From: Armillaria gallica
Taxonomy: Eukaryota > Basidiomycota > Agaricomycetes > Agaricales > Physalacriaceae
Direction: 5' to 3'
NCBI GenBank assembly: GCA_037576215.1
Contig: JBANDB010000011.1
Coordinates: forward strand, 1,984,001 to 2,048,000
Length of the DNA stretch: 64,000 nucleotides
Shown here: one piece after another, positions 34,989 to 45,826 of the stretch
How the letters are laid out: each line of letters starts with the position of its first letter
Numbering within the stretch: the first letter of the stretch is position 1
Translations under genes and position numbers: made by a program
Notes under the pieces: generated by a model
Told to the model about the DNA's origin: nothing
The model's input: the letters and a program-made list of their open reading frames with translations, nothing else
Database searches by the model: none

Positions 34989-36902
34989 ATGGAGCGATAC
35001 AAGGTATGCAATCCGAAAACGTTTTGTGACCTTACCTAACCATCTTGCTAGAAAGAAGCTATAAAGGGATCTCTTCCAGCTCTCTTGACGCTGTCTCAAG
35101 ACACTACGAAGAATGCAACGCTGTTTCCCGTCATAGTGAAAACGATTCGTCAGCATCTTCTCGCTGTTCCCATTCCGACAACCCCCGTCGATCCCTTACT
35201 CCAGGAATGGAACGATGCCAACATTACCATCATCCAAACATGCTTTGTCTGCCTGAAAACGCCATATCCCATTTCGAGCCAGAGGATGAATGCAGCATCA
35301 CACTTGTATCCCGATTGTGGCCCGATGTATGCCGCTGCATTACTGCATTCCTTGATATCCATGTCGTCAATGTTTCATCATCTTCGCTGCCATTGCTTTA
35401 CCGCATCGAAACTTGGTTTACCATGGTAGATGCGATATTATTCCTATTGCTTGACCTGTCTCGCACAACACAGTGGTGGTCATTGATGATCGAGACATCT
35501 GAATTCACTCACTCCCTCACAAATACCGTGGTATGCCTCATGGCGGTCAGCGAAAATTTATCTTTTCAGGCCAGGTCATTCAATCTTTTGTCCTCTTTCT
35601 GCAAGCCCGTCGGTGTCGATCCAGTTCCTGCCATGGTTTATGTTATGCAAGGAATGCCCTCTGAAAGAGTCATCCATCTGCTCGAGGGCATCGTCTCTCG
35701 CATCCAGACACTGCCTCCGTCGAGCTACTCGCTTGGACAAAGTCTGGATATCGTGTATTTCATCACTATACGTTCAGAGTCCTTCGCTCGGAATTTTCTC
35801 ATCCATCACTCCATTCCTTGGACATGTCACCTAATGTCCCGAATCACGTCGGAACGGCGTGATGGTAGATCTCATATATCTTCCGATGTTATGAAGAGGC
35901 TGGAGAGGAATATGTATGTCTGCTGCGCGTACCTTCTTAAAGTATGCTTCACGAAAGGTTACCGGTGGATCTTGCAAGCGATAGAGCGGCATCTACTAGA
36001 GCTAATTCTCAAATCTCTCCCACTTGTATCCTCGGAATACTTCGGCAGGACGACCCTTATCGCATTACTCAACGAACTTTGCGACGTTATCTATACTTTC
36101 CTCATACAACGCTCTATCATCGTTGCCTGCAAAAAGGGAATGGACAGAATCGCATGCGCGGGTCTTGAGGATTATCTCTCTCATGGCGACAATTCCTTCC
36201 GCCAGGCCTGGATGAGACTCAAAGAGCAAGTCGTTGTTCGAATGTCATTTAGGGCTAGCTTTATCAGCCAAGGCTGCGATAATGATTCTTGTGCTAGACA
36301 CAATGTATGTGTAGCTTTTCTTTTGATCTTCATACTCGTTGACGAATTGATTTCGAAGTGCCCTCGCCGTCTTACGAATAGGGAAAAGCCCGTGCAGCAG
36401 TGTTCTGGATGTTTCTACTACTCTTACTGCACCCGCGAATGCCAAAAGATAATGTGGCCTACACACAAAATCTATTGCAAAAAAATCAAAGATATGCGCA
36501 CAAGTAGGTATCTTCTTGTATGTATGGTGCTGGGATTGATCATAATTTTGCGCAGATGGATATACGTTGCATCTTACCACCCGAGACGAGCATTTTCTTA
36601 GGGCAATAACACTTAGCGATATATATGACCATGCGTCTTCGATCAAAGCGCAAGCCCAGCATGTAAGACGGGATTATCCTCCTGTCATCGCCCTGGATTA
36701 CGCATCTGCGCCTATGACGGTCACGGTGAGGTCGTCGTTAGACTTCAAGGACCTTGATGTGTTCCGAAGCTCCTGGGACGAGCTCGTAGAAGACGCGCGA
36801 AGTCAGAAAGGTGAATTGGTGTATGTTCGATTACCGTGGCTTAGTCACACGCAGGAGTCTCTTCATTGTGTTTCTCTGGAGATACGTATTCTTCGAGCTT
36901 GA
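34989..36902 (+). CDS. MYND-type zinc-finger protein, paralogue A
   Basis: Exons are 34989-35003 (MERYK only), 35052-36304, 36359-36503 and 36556-36902, with introns of 48, 54 and 52 nt; about 586 residues. A long helical region of unknown role (LVSRLWPDVCRCITAFLDIH, PWTCHLMSRIT, VIYTFLIQRS) is followed by a MYND finger: GCDNDSCARHN, then CSGCFYYSYCTRECQKIMWP, THKIYC. MYND domains bind proline-containing partner peptides. The C-terminal part (RDYPPVIALDYASAPMTVTV, RSSLDFKDLD) is conserved with the paralogue at 47296-49250. The frame breaks at about 35262-35290 (between KTPYPISSQR and DECSITLVSRL), a one-base gap relative to the paralogue. The tiny first exon is conserved in both. Confidence 0.82.
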
Positions 36903-37160
36903 GCTGGACAGGTAGTAGCAAGAAACAACACATCATTGTATTGGAATCAATGTCTTCAATGTACGTAACGTAGGCTTTGTCAACTAGGTTTGTGATCGTC
37001 CCGTTCTCATAACTGAAATCTCTGTTACATTGATGAGCTCAAGAATCCGCGAAACTGCTAAAGGACTCGCCATTGACAACGCGTTCCTGATACGTGCATG
37101 GACTGTCGAAGGAATATAATGACTGAGAAGACCTTGCAAGTCATCAAGATCGCTCTTTTC
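36840..37160. repeat. Duplicated junction, unit 1: MYND 3' end plus BTB 3' fragment
   Basis: Closely resembles 38330-38640. Both contain the end of a MYND coding sequence on the plus strand (tctcttcatt, cttcgagct) followed by the 3' end of a BTB gene on the minus strand. Offset about 1.48 kb. Confidence 0.7.
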
Positions 37161-37200
37161 TCTCGCGAAAAGCGCACGCTGTCAAGCTCTATGCAAACAG
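37050..37200 (-). pseudogene. BTB gene remnant (3' end only)
   Basis: The minus strand reads DLQGLLSHYIPSTVHARIRN, near-identical to the C-terminal region of the BTB gene at 38548-39433 (DLQGLFSHYIPSTVHAHIRN). No BTB domain lies upstream of it. It appears to be the remaining tail of a duplicated copy. Confidence 0.6.
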
Positions 37201-37389
37201 CTGTAAAAGACGTTCGAGTAGGTGGGTAGGGAGCCCAACTATGTAACTTTCTGTCCCATTTATATGTACAATCCTGATGACTCGTAGTCTCGTAGACATG
37301 ACTCAACAATCCACATGGAGAAACGTCGTTCAAAGTATGGAGAGATGACTCGATATGATTCTTGCAACTTGAAGTTGGCTTGAAGCGAG

Positions 37390-38330
37390 AATCGGCATAT
37401 GCCGACGCGACTTGACTTCGACCCGCCAGCCGATTTACTAAACTCAAAAACGACGACTACCTCATCAACCGATGTGCAGCCCCTTTTTTTCGCGGCCGAT
37501 ACTGAGCTGGAAATGGGGGACAATTTGTACTCTGCGCGACTTGTGTAAGGAACTGGACGATGGAAGCCAACTCAAGGCTGAGAATCGTCTCGCGCAATCC
37601 TCACACACTCATTCCTTCTCTCGTCTTGACATCACTGTTTTGAACGATTATTATGGGACGCGCCGAGTCACCACGGCTCTAAGCCTGTCGTATTATCTAC
37701 AAAATTATAGAACAAGAGTCATCCTCTGGTCCAGACAGTCGGAGAGGGACACAAAAGTAAAGCCATGAAATGTTCGAGTTCGCAACTCAGCTGATGTCAT
37801 ATAGCTGGAAGGCATTTGGACATGGTGTTGATGCCTGGGGCCTGAGGTATGATATATGACGGCCTCAGCTGAGCGCCCTCCTCCTGATAACTGTTGATAT
37901 CGTAGGTACTCACTAATTCCATTACAAGTCCAGTACCGACGGGGACCTTCTGCCAGCATGCTTCGTTGTCCACTGTAAGCCGATTTTTGTCCGGATCTAG
38001 CCTTGTGTTAAGAGACCTCGAAGCCCATCCAGAAGCTGCCCAGGAATTTTGAAGTCGTCTTCTTTAACTCTCTTATCCGGGCGAACAATTCAAAGAGCCA
38101 GATGGAAAGGGTTTTTAGATCGTTCCGAAGGGCGTCAGCTGCACCAAGAGAGAAGCAGACGGGGACAAGTCCGGAAAACGACCAACAATTAGCCTGCAAG
38201 TAACGTCACACTAGATCTGTTTCTCTACCCGCCTGAACTGCAGACAGACATGCGAAGACTACCGTCTTAGTGAGCTGCGATTTGGTCTTCGACTCTGCTT
38301 TTACCGCTGATAAGGAACAGTACGATGGGG
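37390..38330. repeat. Segmental duplicate, copy 1
   Basis: Shares long similar blocks with 39760-40735, for example tttgtccggatctagccttg and ccaagagagaagcagacggg in both, in the same order and orientation. A minus-strand open frame (38008-38199, with VPVCFSLGAADALRNDLKTL) is partly conserved in the second copy but lacks a clear domain. Confidence 0.7.
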
Positions 38331-38640
38331 CCACACACGGGTGTCTCTTCATTCCGTTGCCTTGGAGATGTGTGTCCTTCGAGCTGGAGCTGGATAGAAA
38401 GAATAAGATATCAGGAAACAAACATATCATTGTATTGGAATAAATGTCTTCAATGTATGTAACGTAAATTTGCGGCCGTCCAGTTCTCATAATTGAAATC
38501 TCTGTCACGCTGATGAGCTCAAGAATCTGCCGAACTCTGCCGAACTTCTACCAGAAAGGACTCACCATTGACAATGCATTCCTGATATGTGCATGAACTG
38601 TCGAAGGAATATAATGACTGAAAAGACCTTGCAAGTCACC
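38330..38640. repeat. Duplicated junction, unit 2
   Basis: Second copy of the 36840-37160 junction. At 38335-38395 the plus strand still encodes VSLHSVALEM and LRAGAG, matching the C-terminus of MYND paralogue A, but no other MYND sequence precedes it. It is a truncated relic beside the full BTB gene. Confidence 0.65.
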
Positions 38641-39433
38641 TTGCGCACAATTATGGCACTCCGTCGCGGTTTGTAGAGCATTGGGACGAGCAAAGTCGTC
38701 ACAGGTACGGAGTGTTTCCAATGAGGGGTGGCGATACAACTCATCCCGAAGCTTGGAACAATAATCAATGAACCAGCTTTTTGTTGGCATCGATGTATCT
38801 TCCGGGTGGGCGGGCAGGATATCATGGGTTTTACATGGTGCTTTTTCGATGTAGTCATAGATGTCAAAAACCACTGAAAGCGTTGTATACCGCATCACAA
38901 CGGGTGGCATGGAATCTAAAAAGACGATAAAGGATTCGAGGATAAAGCAGGTCATCTAGCTCCGGGATGTCATCGGGACTGCCGTGCGTAAACAGGGGAC
39001 CGTTAAGCACGATGTCTGCAGCCTCCATGGCTTCGTCGTTCCAATTGAAGGAATATGCGATGATGAATGCAAGCAAAGGCTCTGCGTTCGCAAAATTTCG
39101 AATCTGGACTCTGGCCCTCTTCGATACATCCACCATATCCAATACGCTCATACGTTCCACGACGCGATGAAGCTCTGGGAGACTCTGAAAAGACGGATCT
39201 TCAACGGGATAGCAGAAACGGAGTATCGTATCAAGGATCCCGCTGTCTTCGTCCATTGAGACGGGCAGGCCTTGTGGTTGCGAACGCATTAAATCGGTAC
39301 CGAAGAAGAGTGGAGAAGCAACCATGAGGGTGGATTTGTGGACGTGAAAAAGGACCTTGTCTGACGATCGCAACGTGAGATCGGAAGTACGATCGTGATT
39401 GTCGAACGGGTAGGGAGCAGTAACTTGAGCCAT
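38548..39433 (-). CDS. BTB/POZ domain protein
   Basis: Probable BTB protein; such proteins dimerise and often act as CUL3 ubiquitin-ligase adaptors, though agaricomycete members are mostly uncharacterised. The BTB domain is clear: SDLTLRSSDKVLFHVHKSTL, VASPLFFGTDLM, then the LDTILRFCYPVEDP strand-helix and VVERMSVLDMVDVSKRARVQ. The C-terminal region is helical (LYRLFRFHATRCDAVYNAF). At about 38866-38880 the frame shifts by one surplus base, most simply one extra T in a run of five (minus strand). With it removed the gene reads on to 38548, giving 294 residues. A donor-like gtgagt after NALSM could add a further exon. Start ATG at 39433 precedes the domain by about 20 residues. Confidence 0.75.
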
Positions 39434-39759
39434 CTCGATGCTACTAAATAGGTATTAGTGATAAAACAGGAGAATAACGTGAAGCGCACATGTGCCCTGG
39501 TGTGTCCAGTCAATATCCGTATATTAGGCAGGCTATCCTGAGAATAGTCAACCAGAATGAGGGAAGAGGGTTACTGGTAAAAGACGCTGAGGTTAACAGA
39601 AAGAATTGGGAATTGAAAACGAAGCGATAGTCTGCGTGGCGATTATTTAAAAGATGCTCAATCCGGGGGGTTCTGTCGGTAGTACAACATCACAACCTCT
39701 CCGGCTCTTAATATGTGCACGGCTTTCTGAATCTTGTGATGATTCGAACCTCGAGTCGA
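39434..39759. other. Promoter region of the BTB gene
   Basis: Lies upstream of the BTB start on the minus strand. No gene; an AT-rich attatttaaaaga stretch at about 39640 could serve as a TATA-like element. Confidence 0.35.
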
Positions 39760-40735
39760 AGAGACTAGCACCGGCATACGCCGACATCACCTGACTACGG
39801 CCCGTCAGCTGATTTCTGGGCAACCATCTTACGAGTTAACACCTAACTATATCAGCTATTCCGTGTTGGTTCACTGCTGGTGCTGAGCTGGCAACCTAAA
39901 ATACCCTATCGCATGACTTCAAGGAATGGACGATAGAAATCAACCCAAGGTTGCAACGATTGGAGCCAAGACATCTTCACACTGATTTATTCTCTCATCT
40001 CGGCTTCACATTCTCTAGATCTCCCTTAGCTTGAATGATTATAATCAAGTTGCCACGGTTATCAGATTGCTCATCCCATCCATGAAAATGCCAGAACCAG
40101 AATCATCCTCCGGACCAGACAAATCACGAAGGACACAGAACTAAGGGCCGCGGAGCTTTGCGGTACACGTACAGTGACGTTTGAGACGTTTGAACCCGCA
40201 GTTCAGGTGATGTCGTACAACTGGGAAGCATTTGAACACGGTGTTGAGGTACGGCAGCCTCGCATGGCGAGTTGGCTCTGTTCATGCTCTCGTTCTGATA
40301 ACCATTGATATCACAGGTACTTACTAATTCTACTACACGTCCAGTACCGACGGAGACCTCTTGCTATCATGGCTCTTTAAGCCGATCTTTGTCCGGATCT
40401 AGCCTTGTGTCAAGAGACCTCGAAACCTATCCCGCAGTTGCCTAGGAACTTTAGAAGTCGTCTTTTTTCATTCTTTTACTCGGAGCTGTAGGTGAACAAT
40501 TCAAGGAGCGAAATGGAACGGGTGTTTGGTTCGTTTCGAAGGTCGTCACCCACGCCAAGAGAGAAGCAGACGGGGACAAATCCGGGAAAATGACCAAGTA
40601 TCATAGCAATTGGTCTGTAGGTAACGACCACCTTATCTTTTCTCTACCAGCCTGAACTGTGGACAGACACGCGAAGACTTTACTGTCTTCGTCTTCGACT
40701 GCTGTTTCCGCTGATAAGGAACAGCATGATGGGGC
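39760..40735. repeat. Segmental duplicate, copy 2
   Basis: Counterpart of 37390-38330, offset about 2.4 kb. Conserved blocks include atcctccggaccagac, gaagcatttgaacacggtgt and ctgataaggaacag. Reading frames are interrupted more than in copy 1. Confidence 0.7.
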
Positions 40736-40838
40736 GTAGGAAGAGAACACTCAGCACGCATCGAGACCTGGCACGCCTTGGTAGGTATGCAGCGGTCTAG
40801 ACCGAATCTCGGCAGAAGAAAGAAATGAGAACAGAAAA

Positions 40839-40856
40839 CTACAAAAGGAGGGTGAT
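40839..40856 (+). promoter_or_regulatory. Shared promoter block of F-box gene 1
   Basis: ctacaaaaggagggtgat, about 190 bp upstream of the start. The same core (CTACAAAAGGA then RTGAT) recurs at a similar distance before the other two genes of this tandem family, so it may be the core promoter or simply duplicated sequence. Confidence 0.4.
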
Positions 40857-41046
40857 AGCGAAAGGTTCGAATCCTTCTGCTTGTTGCCCACGCCTCTCTT
40901 ATCCCTTTCCATTGTTCAGAATCGTGCAACGAGACGCCTTTCGGTCGCAAGGTCCCTAACAAAAGATTGCCGGGCCGATTCCTATGTCCGTTCTCTCTTT
41001 TTACATGAAGTTGTATAATCTGACTCGCTGTTTTCAAGCTTCAAAT

Positions 41047-42380
41047 ATGGAAAAGCGCTGTACTAGCTTTAGTACACTCCCGCAAGAGCTCATCGACGCC
41101 ATCATAACTGAGAACCAAAATGATAAGGCCACCTTACGCGCGTGTTGCTTCGTTAGCCGTTCCTGGACGTATATCTCGCAACGCCACATATATTCTCAGA
41201 TCCGTTTCAATTATAACAAACGAAAGTACTACTACGCCAAAGGACACAACCAGCGCGAGATGGAGCGATTTCACGCGCTTATATGCACCTATCCTCATAT
41301 TGCCACGCTCGTGAGAGCTATCGAGGTCTCGCCATACCTCGACGCGCAGCTCCTCACGCTTATCCTTGAAAAACTGATCAACCTCGAAGACGTGTCACTT
41401 GATCTCTGCGGATATCACTGGGACGAGATTTCGCCATGCATGCAGGGCACTATCCTCGCCACCCTTCGCTCTCTGCGAATAGCCAATCTCAAACTCAGAG
41501 AAGGATCGTTTCTTCACTGTGCGGACTTCTTGGCCCTTTTGGGTGCCTGCGGTGGCCATCTTAAGCATTTATCCCTCTTCGATGTATCATGGGATGACCT
41601 AGAAACAGCACCAACAGCTGCGTTCTCGGACGAACCGAAACTGCAGCTGGACTCACTAGCACTCAGCTTGTATGAACATTCGCACTATCTGCTGGTTCAG
41701 TTGTTGCAGTCTTCGGTCGATATTAGTCGTCTCCGACGGCTATCAGTGCTCACCGCTGGATCTGTAGATCTTGCGAAGCGCGTATGTGTCACGAAGGAGA
41801 TACTCAAGCAGCTGGATGGTAGTCCTTTGAAACACCTCATGTTAAATGTTTGTCTTGGAGGTAAGCCTGGGTATTCTGTTTAAACTGCCTGTCTAATGAC
41901 ACCTGCAAAGCCATTGTCCGACCTGATTGATATTTCACAACTTTGTTCGATACACATGAAATTGTGGTGGATTCGCCCCGAACAGCATCCGAGGCCTGGC
42001 GACTGGCTACGTTGGCTGACTACGTCGTTCAAGGAGCTTGCTAAGCATGAGGTGTTGGAGGAGGTCACATTCGAGATCTTCTATGCGAGCGATATTTCAG
42101 TATACGCTGATGGATGGGCTACCCTGGATGCAACGCTGGGGAGATTACGGTCGTTGAGAAGGGTCAACGTGAAACTGGATAACTATGATTGTGCGAGAGT
42201 AGGGTGGAAACGTTCTAGGGAGTATTCCAGCTCTGTCGGAGATGGCGTGATGATGATTCTGCCGACGCTGGCCAAACAAGGAGTTCTTTCTGTCGAGGTG
42301 AGGCCCTTGTCGCTTGTATTCTTGCCACGAAGCATTTGCTCACTTGTTGATTCTAGGTTGCCGCTAGTTATCCTGGCTAA
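41047..42380 (+). CDS. F-box/LRR-like protein, tandem family gene 1
   Basis: Likely SCF substrate receptor. The F-box opens FSTLPQELIDAIITENQND and continues CCFVSRSWTYISQRHIYSQI. The body has Leu-rich repeats of irregular length (LRSLRIANLKLREGSFLHCA, DFLALLGACGGHLKHLSLFD). Exons are 41047-41860, 41911-42297 and 42357-42380, with introns of 50 and 59 nt. The structure matches gene 2, including a last exon of only 24 nt (VAASYPG and stop). The first splice (gtaagc to gcaaag) does not keep phase: gene 2 carries GAA here, while this copy is off by one base. An in-frame ATG lies upstream at 40984 but is not conserved in the family. About 408 residues. Confidence 0.75.
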
Positions 42381-43472
42381 TGCCAATTGAATGTGGTTAC
42401 ATCAATGAAGAAGTTCGTTTCACCGGGCAACGTAGGGCGTGTGTCGATGACGCGATTTTGGTACATACATAATCGAAAAGAAAGCTCCGGCAAAGTCATG
42501 GCGTATTCGCATGGTGCTGCCATGAAATGGATGTAGCGTGACGATCAGTGGCGAGGGATCAGCAAAACTTATCATTATGATGGCTTTGCAGTGCAGCCCC
42601 ACAATGACGTCGTTGATATTGCCCTAGTCGTTCTTACATCCGCCCGCCACTCATCTTGGAGGTTCTCGTATGGATTCACGTATGTGTCATTGATATCTGC
42701 TTCTCCGCACTTACTGGGCCCGGCTCTATAGTACATATACACTGAAGTCTCCTTTCGAAAGTGAGATTTATGAGAAGCGTGAAGCATCACCTAGTTCCAG
42801 TCAGCTCCTACAAATGCCATCGTCCGCATTGTGAAACGGACCTGGACGGCGCCTGCGTTAACCTGCCTTCATTTAGTCCACTGTTTGGTTACTGGACGCT
42901 TCTCAACTTCTATGACTATTGCATGGGCTGTGCAATCAATTGAGACGTCACCGATGATCTTGCAGAGTTAATTATGGCTTGATTAAGATTTTGGTTGCAA
43001 ATGATCCCGCAGCGCCAGGAAACAAGGACATCGTCGTGATAGCGACGAATCAGGATGTATTGCTGAAAGTGTGTCACTGTATTTACAGACGCGGGTCGGT
43101 ACCAACAAAGGTGCGTTGTAGTGTCACCTTTCTGGAAAACCTATCCAACTTACTGGTACCAAGGACTGGCACCATAATATACGATCTGTCGCCAGAATTA
43201 AAATATTTTCGTTCACAACATCGGTCGAAGTCATTGTTTTGGCGATTTCGGTTAAGTAATAGTCGCTCGAAAGTGATTAGTACGCAGCGACAAGCACGGG
43301 GAAGGACCTGGAATTACATGTAAAACCTCGATCCCTTGCTGCTATCGTGCACATCGATACTAAAGAAACGAGGCCAAGAAGCAAGTAGTCGACGACAGCA
43401 GCTGATACAGCTTAGGCTTACAGAGCACGGTCAATGACGAGGCAAGTGACGAAGAAGGCCCGTACCTGTGAG
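42381..43472. other. Spacer between tandem F-box genes
   Basis: A minus-strand open frame at 42575-42790 (YMYYRAGPSKCGEADINDTY) has no recognised family. Otherwise only duplicated spacer resembling parts of the 45.0-45.6 kb spacer. Confidence 0.35.
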
Positions 43473-43492
43473 CTACAAAAGGACCGTGATGA
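43473..43492 (+). promoter_or_regulatory. Shared promoter block of F-box gene 2
   Basis: ctacaaaaggaccgtgatga, about 165 bp upstream of the start; same core as before genes 1 and 3. Confidence 0.4.
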
Positions 43493-43656
43493 CGAGTTTG
43501 CAGGTCATCGCCTTTTTCTACACTGTCACCGAGATTCGGAATCGTGTGGCTTCTCACAGTGATTAACATAGAAATAGTCTTGGGTCAGTCGCCCTTTTCA
43601 TTCCATCAAAACATCTTCCTCATTCAGCTCGCTTTTGCCTTTCAGCTCTGACTACT

Positions 43657-44972
43657 ATGGACACCTGGATTAGTAGTCTCCCACAAGAACTCATCGACGT
43701 CATTATAGATGAGAACCATGGCGATAGCACGACCTTACGCACCTGTTCTCTTGTCAGCCGCTCCTGGACATATCCCTCGCAGCGGCGAATATTCTCTCAC
43801 GTCAACTTTAATCACCACTCTTCACACGGCCGCAGGCAACGCGATATAGAGCGAGTTAACTCATTCATATCTATACACCCTTACATTGCGACGTTTGTGA
43901 AAAGCATTGAAGTCTCTCCCCTTCTTGACGCTCACCTCCTTGGGGCTATATTGAAGAAACTCGTCAGCCTTGAGAGTATATCCCTTCATCTCTGTGGTTA
44001 TTCGTGGGATGAGCTCTCCCTGTCCATGCGGGATATCCTCATCACGGCCTTCCGATCTCCACGTCTGACGAAACTTGAGATCCGGAATGGACAATTCCTT
44101 CGTTGCGCGGACTTCCTAGCGCTTCTGGGGGCATGTCAGCATCCGAAGCATCTCTCACTCTCCGCGATATCCTGCGAAGACTTGGTGTCTTGCGAGAGTT
44201 TGGAAGGGTTGACCCGACTTCCGAATGGGGTAGAGTTACAGCTGCGTTCCTTAGCGCTCAGCTTGTGTGAGCCACATTCCGCACTGATACAACTAATACA
44301 ATCTATCGATGTCAGCAGTCTTCGGCGGTTATTGGTGCTCACCGATGGTTCTGGAGACCTTGCAAAGCGTATGAAGGTCACAAAGGAGATCCTACAGCAG
44401 CTCAATGGTAGCCATTTGGAGTATCTCGTTTTGAATGTCTGCCTCGGAGGTGAGTGCATTGTCGGTTTCATAATCGAGGCCTAATAATGGGCTTGTAGAA
44501 CCATTATCGAACCTGATGGATATATCTCGTCTTCGCTCGATACACGTCAAGCTGTGGTGGATCTGCTACCAACAACACACGAAGCCTGTGGAATGGCTAC
44601 GGTGGTTGATTGGCTTGTTTAGGGAGCTTTCAAAGTGGCATCGGTTGGAGGAGGTCACGCTCGAGATTTTCTACCAAAGCGCCTTTACGTCGTATGGTGA
44701 TGATGACTGGGATGCCTTGGATGCAACGCTGGGACAGATAGGGTCGTTGAGGAGGGTGCATTTGGGATTGGATGCTTACGACAGTGCGAAGGCACGATGG
44801 AAACATCTGAGGGAGTATCCCGGCTGCGTTGCGGATGATGTGAGGAGTGTTTTGCCAATATTGGCGAAGCAGGGAATTCTTTCCATTGAGGTAAGATTAC
44901 TGTTGCTTACTGTGTTCTTGAGGATAACTAAGTTTACATTTAATCCAGGTTGCTGCGAATTATCCTAGCTAG
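43657..44972 (+). CDS. F-box/LRR-like protein, tandem family gene 2 (intact)
   Basis: The reference copy of the family. Exons are 43657-44449, 44499-44890 and 44949-44972, with introns of 49 and 58 nt. They join in phase to 1209 nt (402 residues) without any break. The F-box is SSLPQELIDVIIDENHGD and CSLVSRSWTYPSQRRIFSHV. Leu-rich segments follow (LKKLVSLESISLHLCGYSWD, LTKLEIRNGQFLRCADFLAL). The C-terminus is SIEVAANYPS. The very short last exon is shared with gene 1. Exon 2 is almost identical in sequence to exon 2 of gene 3, although exon 1 is clearly more diverged. Predicted role: recognition of a substrate for SCF ubiquitination; the substrate is unknown. Confidence 0.87.
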
Positions 44973-45637
44973 TGGTCCTGAATACGGAAATATGCGAGCA
45001 GTCTTTCTAAAATTAGACGACCATGCGAAAAGACACATATACACAGCACCTCCCAGTTCAAGTCAGCTCCTGTTCACACTCTGGAAGGGGCCTTCACAGC
45101 AGTCCGTGTTCAAAGTAGACCCAATTCATATATGCCGTCGGCCATCTCATCACTGGAGGCTTCTCGACTTCTTTATTACTTCTTTATTGCGCCATATCTT
45201 GGGCTACTGTGTGAGACCAACATACTGTGCAATCAATTAGGGCGTCACCGAATCAGCAATCTTTACCACACTCTGCTGGGCGTCCTCAACTTTGTGACCC
45301 TCTCTGACGGTGTATATATGCTTGACAAGTCTCGTGCAGAATGATAGTGCACACAATCTAATGGCCTGCATGCCAGGAAGCATCACTCCATGTGTATCAA
45401 AGGACCAGGTTGCGATGATGAAGATGCATACCAATTTTATCTAGGCACCAATAGATTTCTTCCGACAAAGGGAGGAGAAGGGTTTTCATTCTGATCGGCG
45501 TCCCTGAGAAGGAAACGGACCAGAGTGTGACGAGATGTGCACTGACTAAACTTACTACATGCATTCGCTTTTCCCCTCGAAAACCAGTGGCTGAAAGCGA
45601 GTCGATAAGCGCCAGAAAATAAGTCTTTCCCTACGAG
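44973..45637. other. Spacer between tandem F-box genes
   Basis: No gene. Its first about 100 bp resemble the sequence after gene 3 (agacgacnatgc, aaaagacacatatacac), so each tandem unit includes downstream flank. Confidence 0.4.
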
Positions 45638-45657
45638 CTACAAAAGGATAATGATGG
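45638..45657 (+). promoter_or_regulatory. Shared promoter block of F-box gene 3
   Basis: ctacaaaaggataatgatgg, about 170 bp upstream of the start; same core as before genes 1 and 2. Confidence 0.4.
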
Positions 45658-45826
45658 CAAGGCTTGGGATGTTCAAGTCATCCCCCCATCTCTCATCATA
45701 TTCGAAATCGCGTCCAAGTAACTTCTGAGAGCCACTGAAAATCCAGATATCAGACCAGTCTTAGGTCAGTCCTTCTCGTCATCCAAAAGACCTGATTTAA
45801 CTCGCTCTCGTCTTACAGCTGTGGTC

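Noticed and set aside
40850..40885. Possible tRNA, from ggttcgaatcc
   Set aside because: Only a T-arm-like string is present; no acceptor stem, D arm or anticodon arm can be formed.
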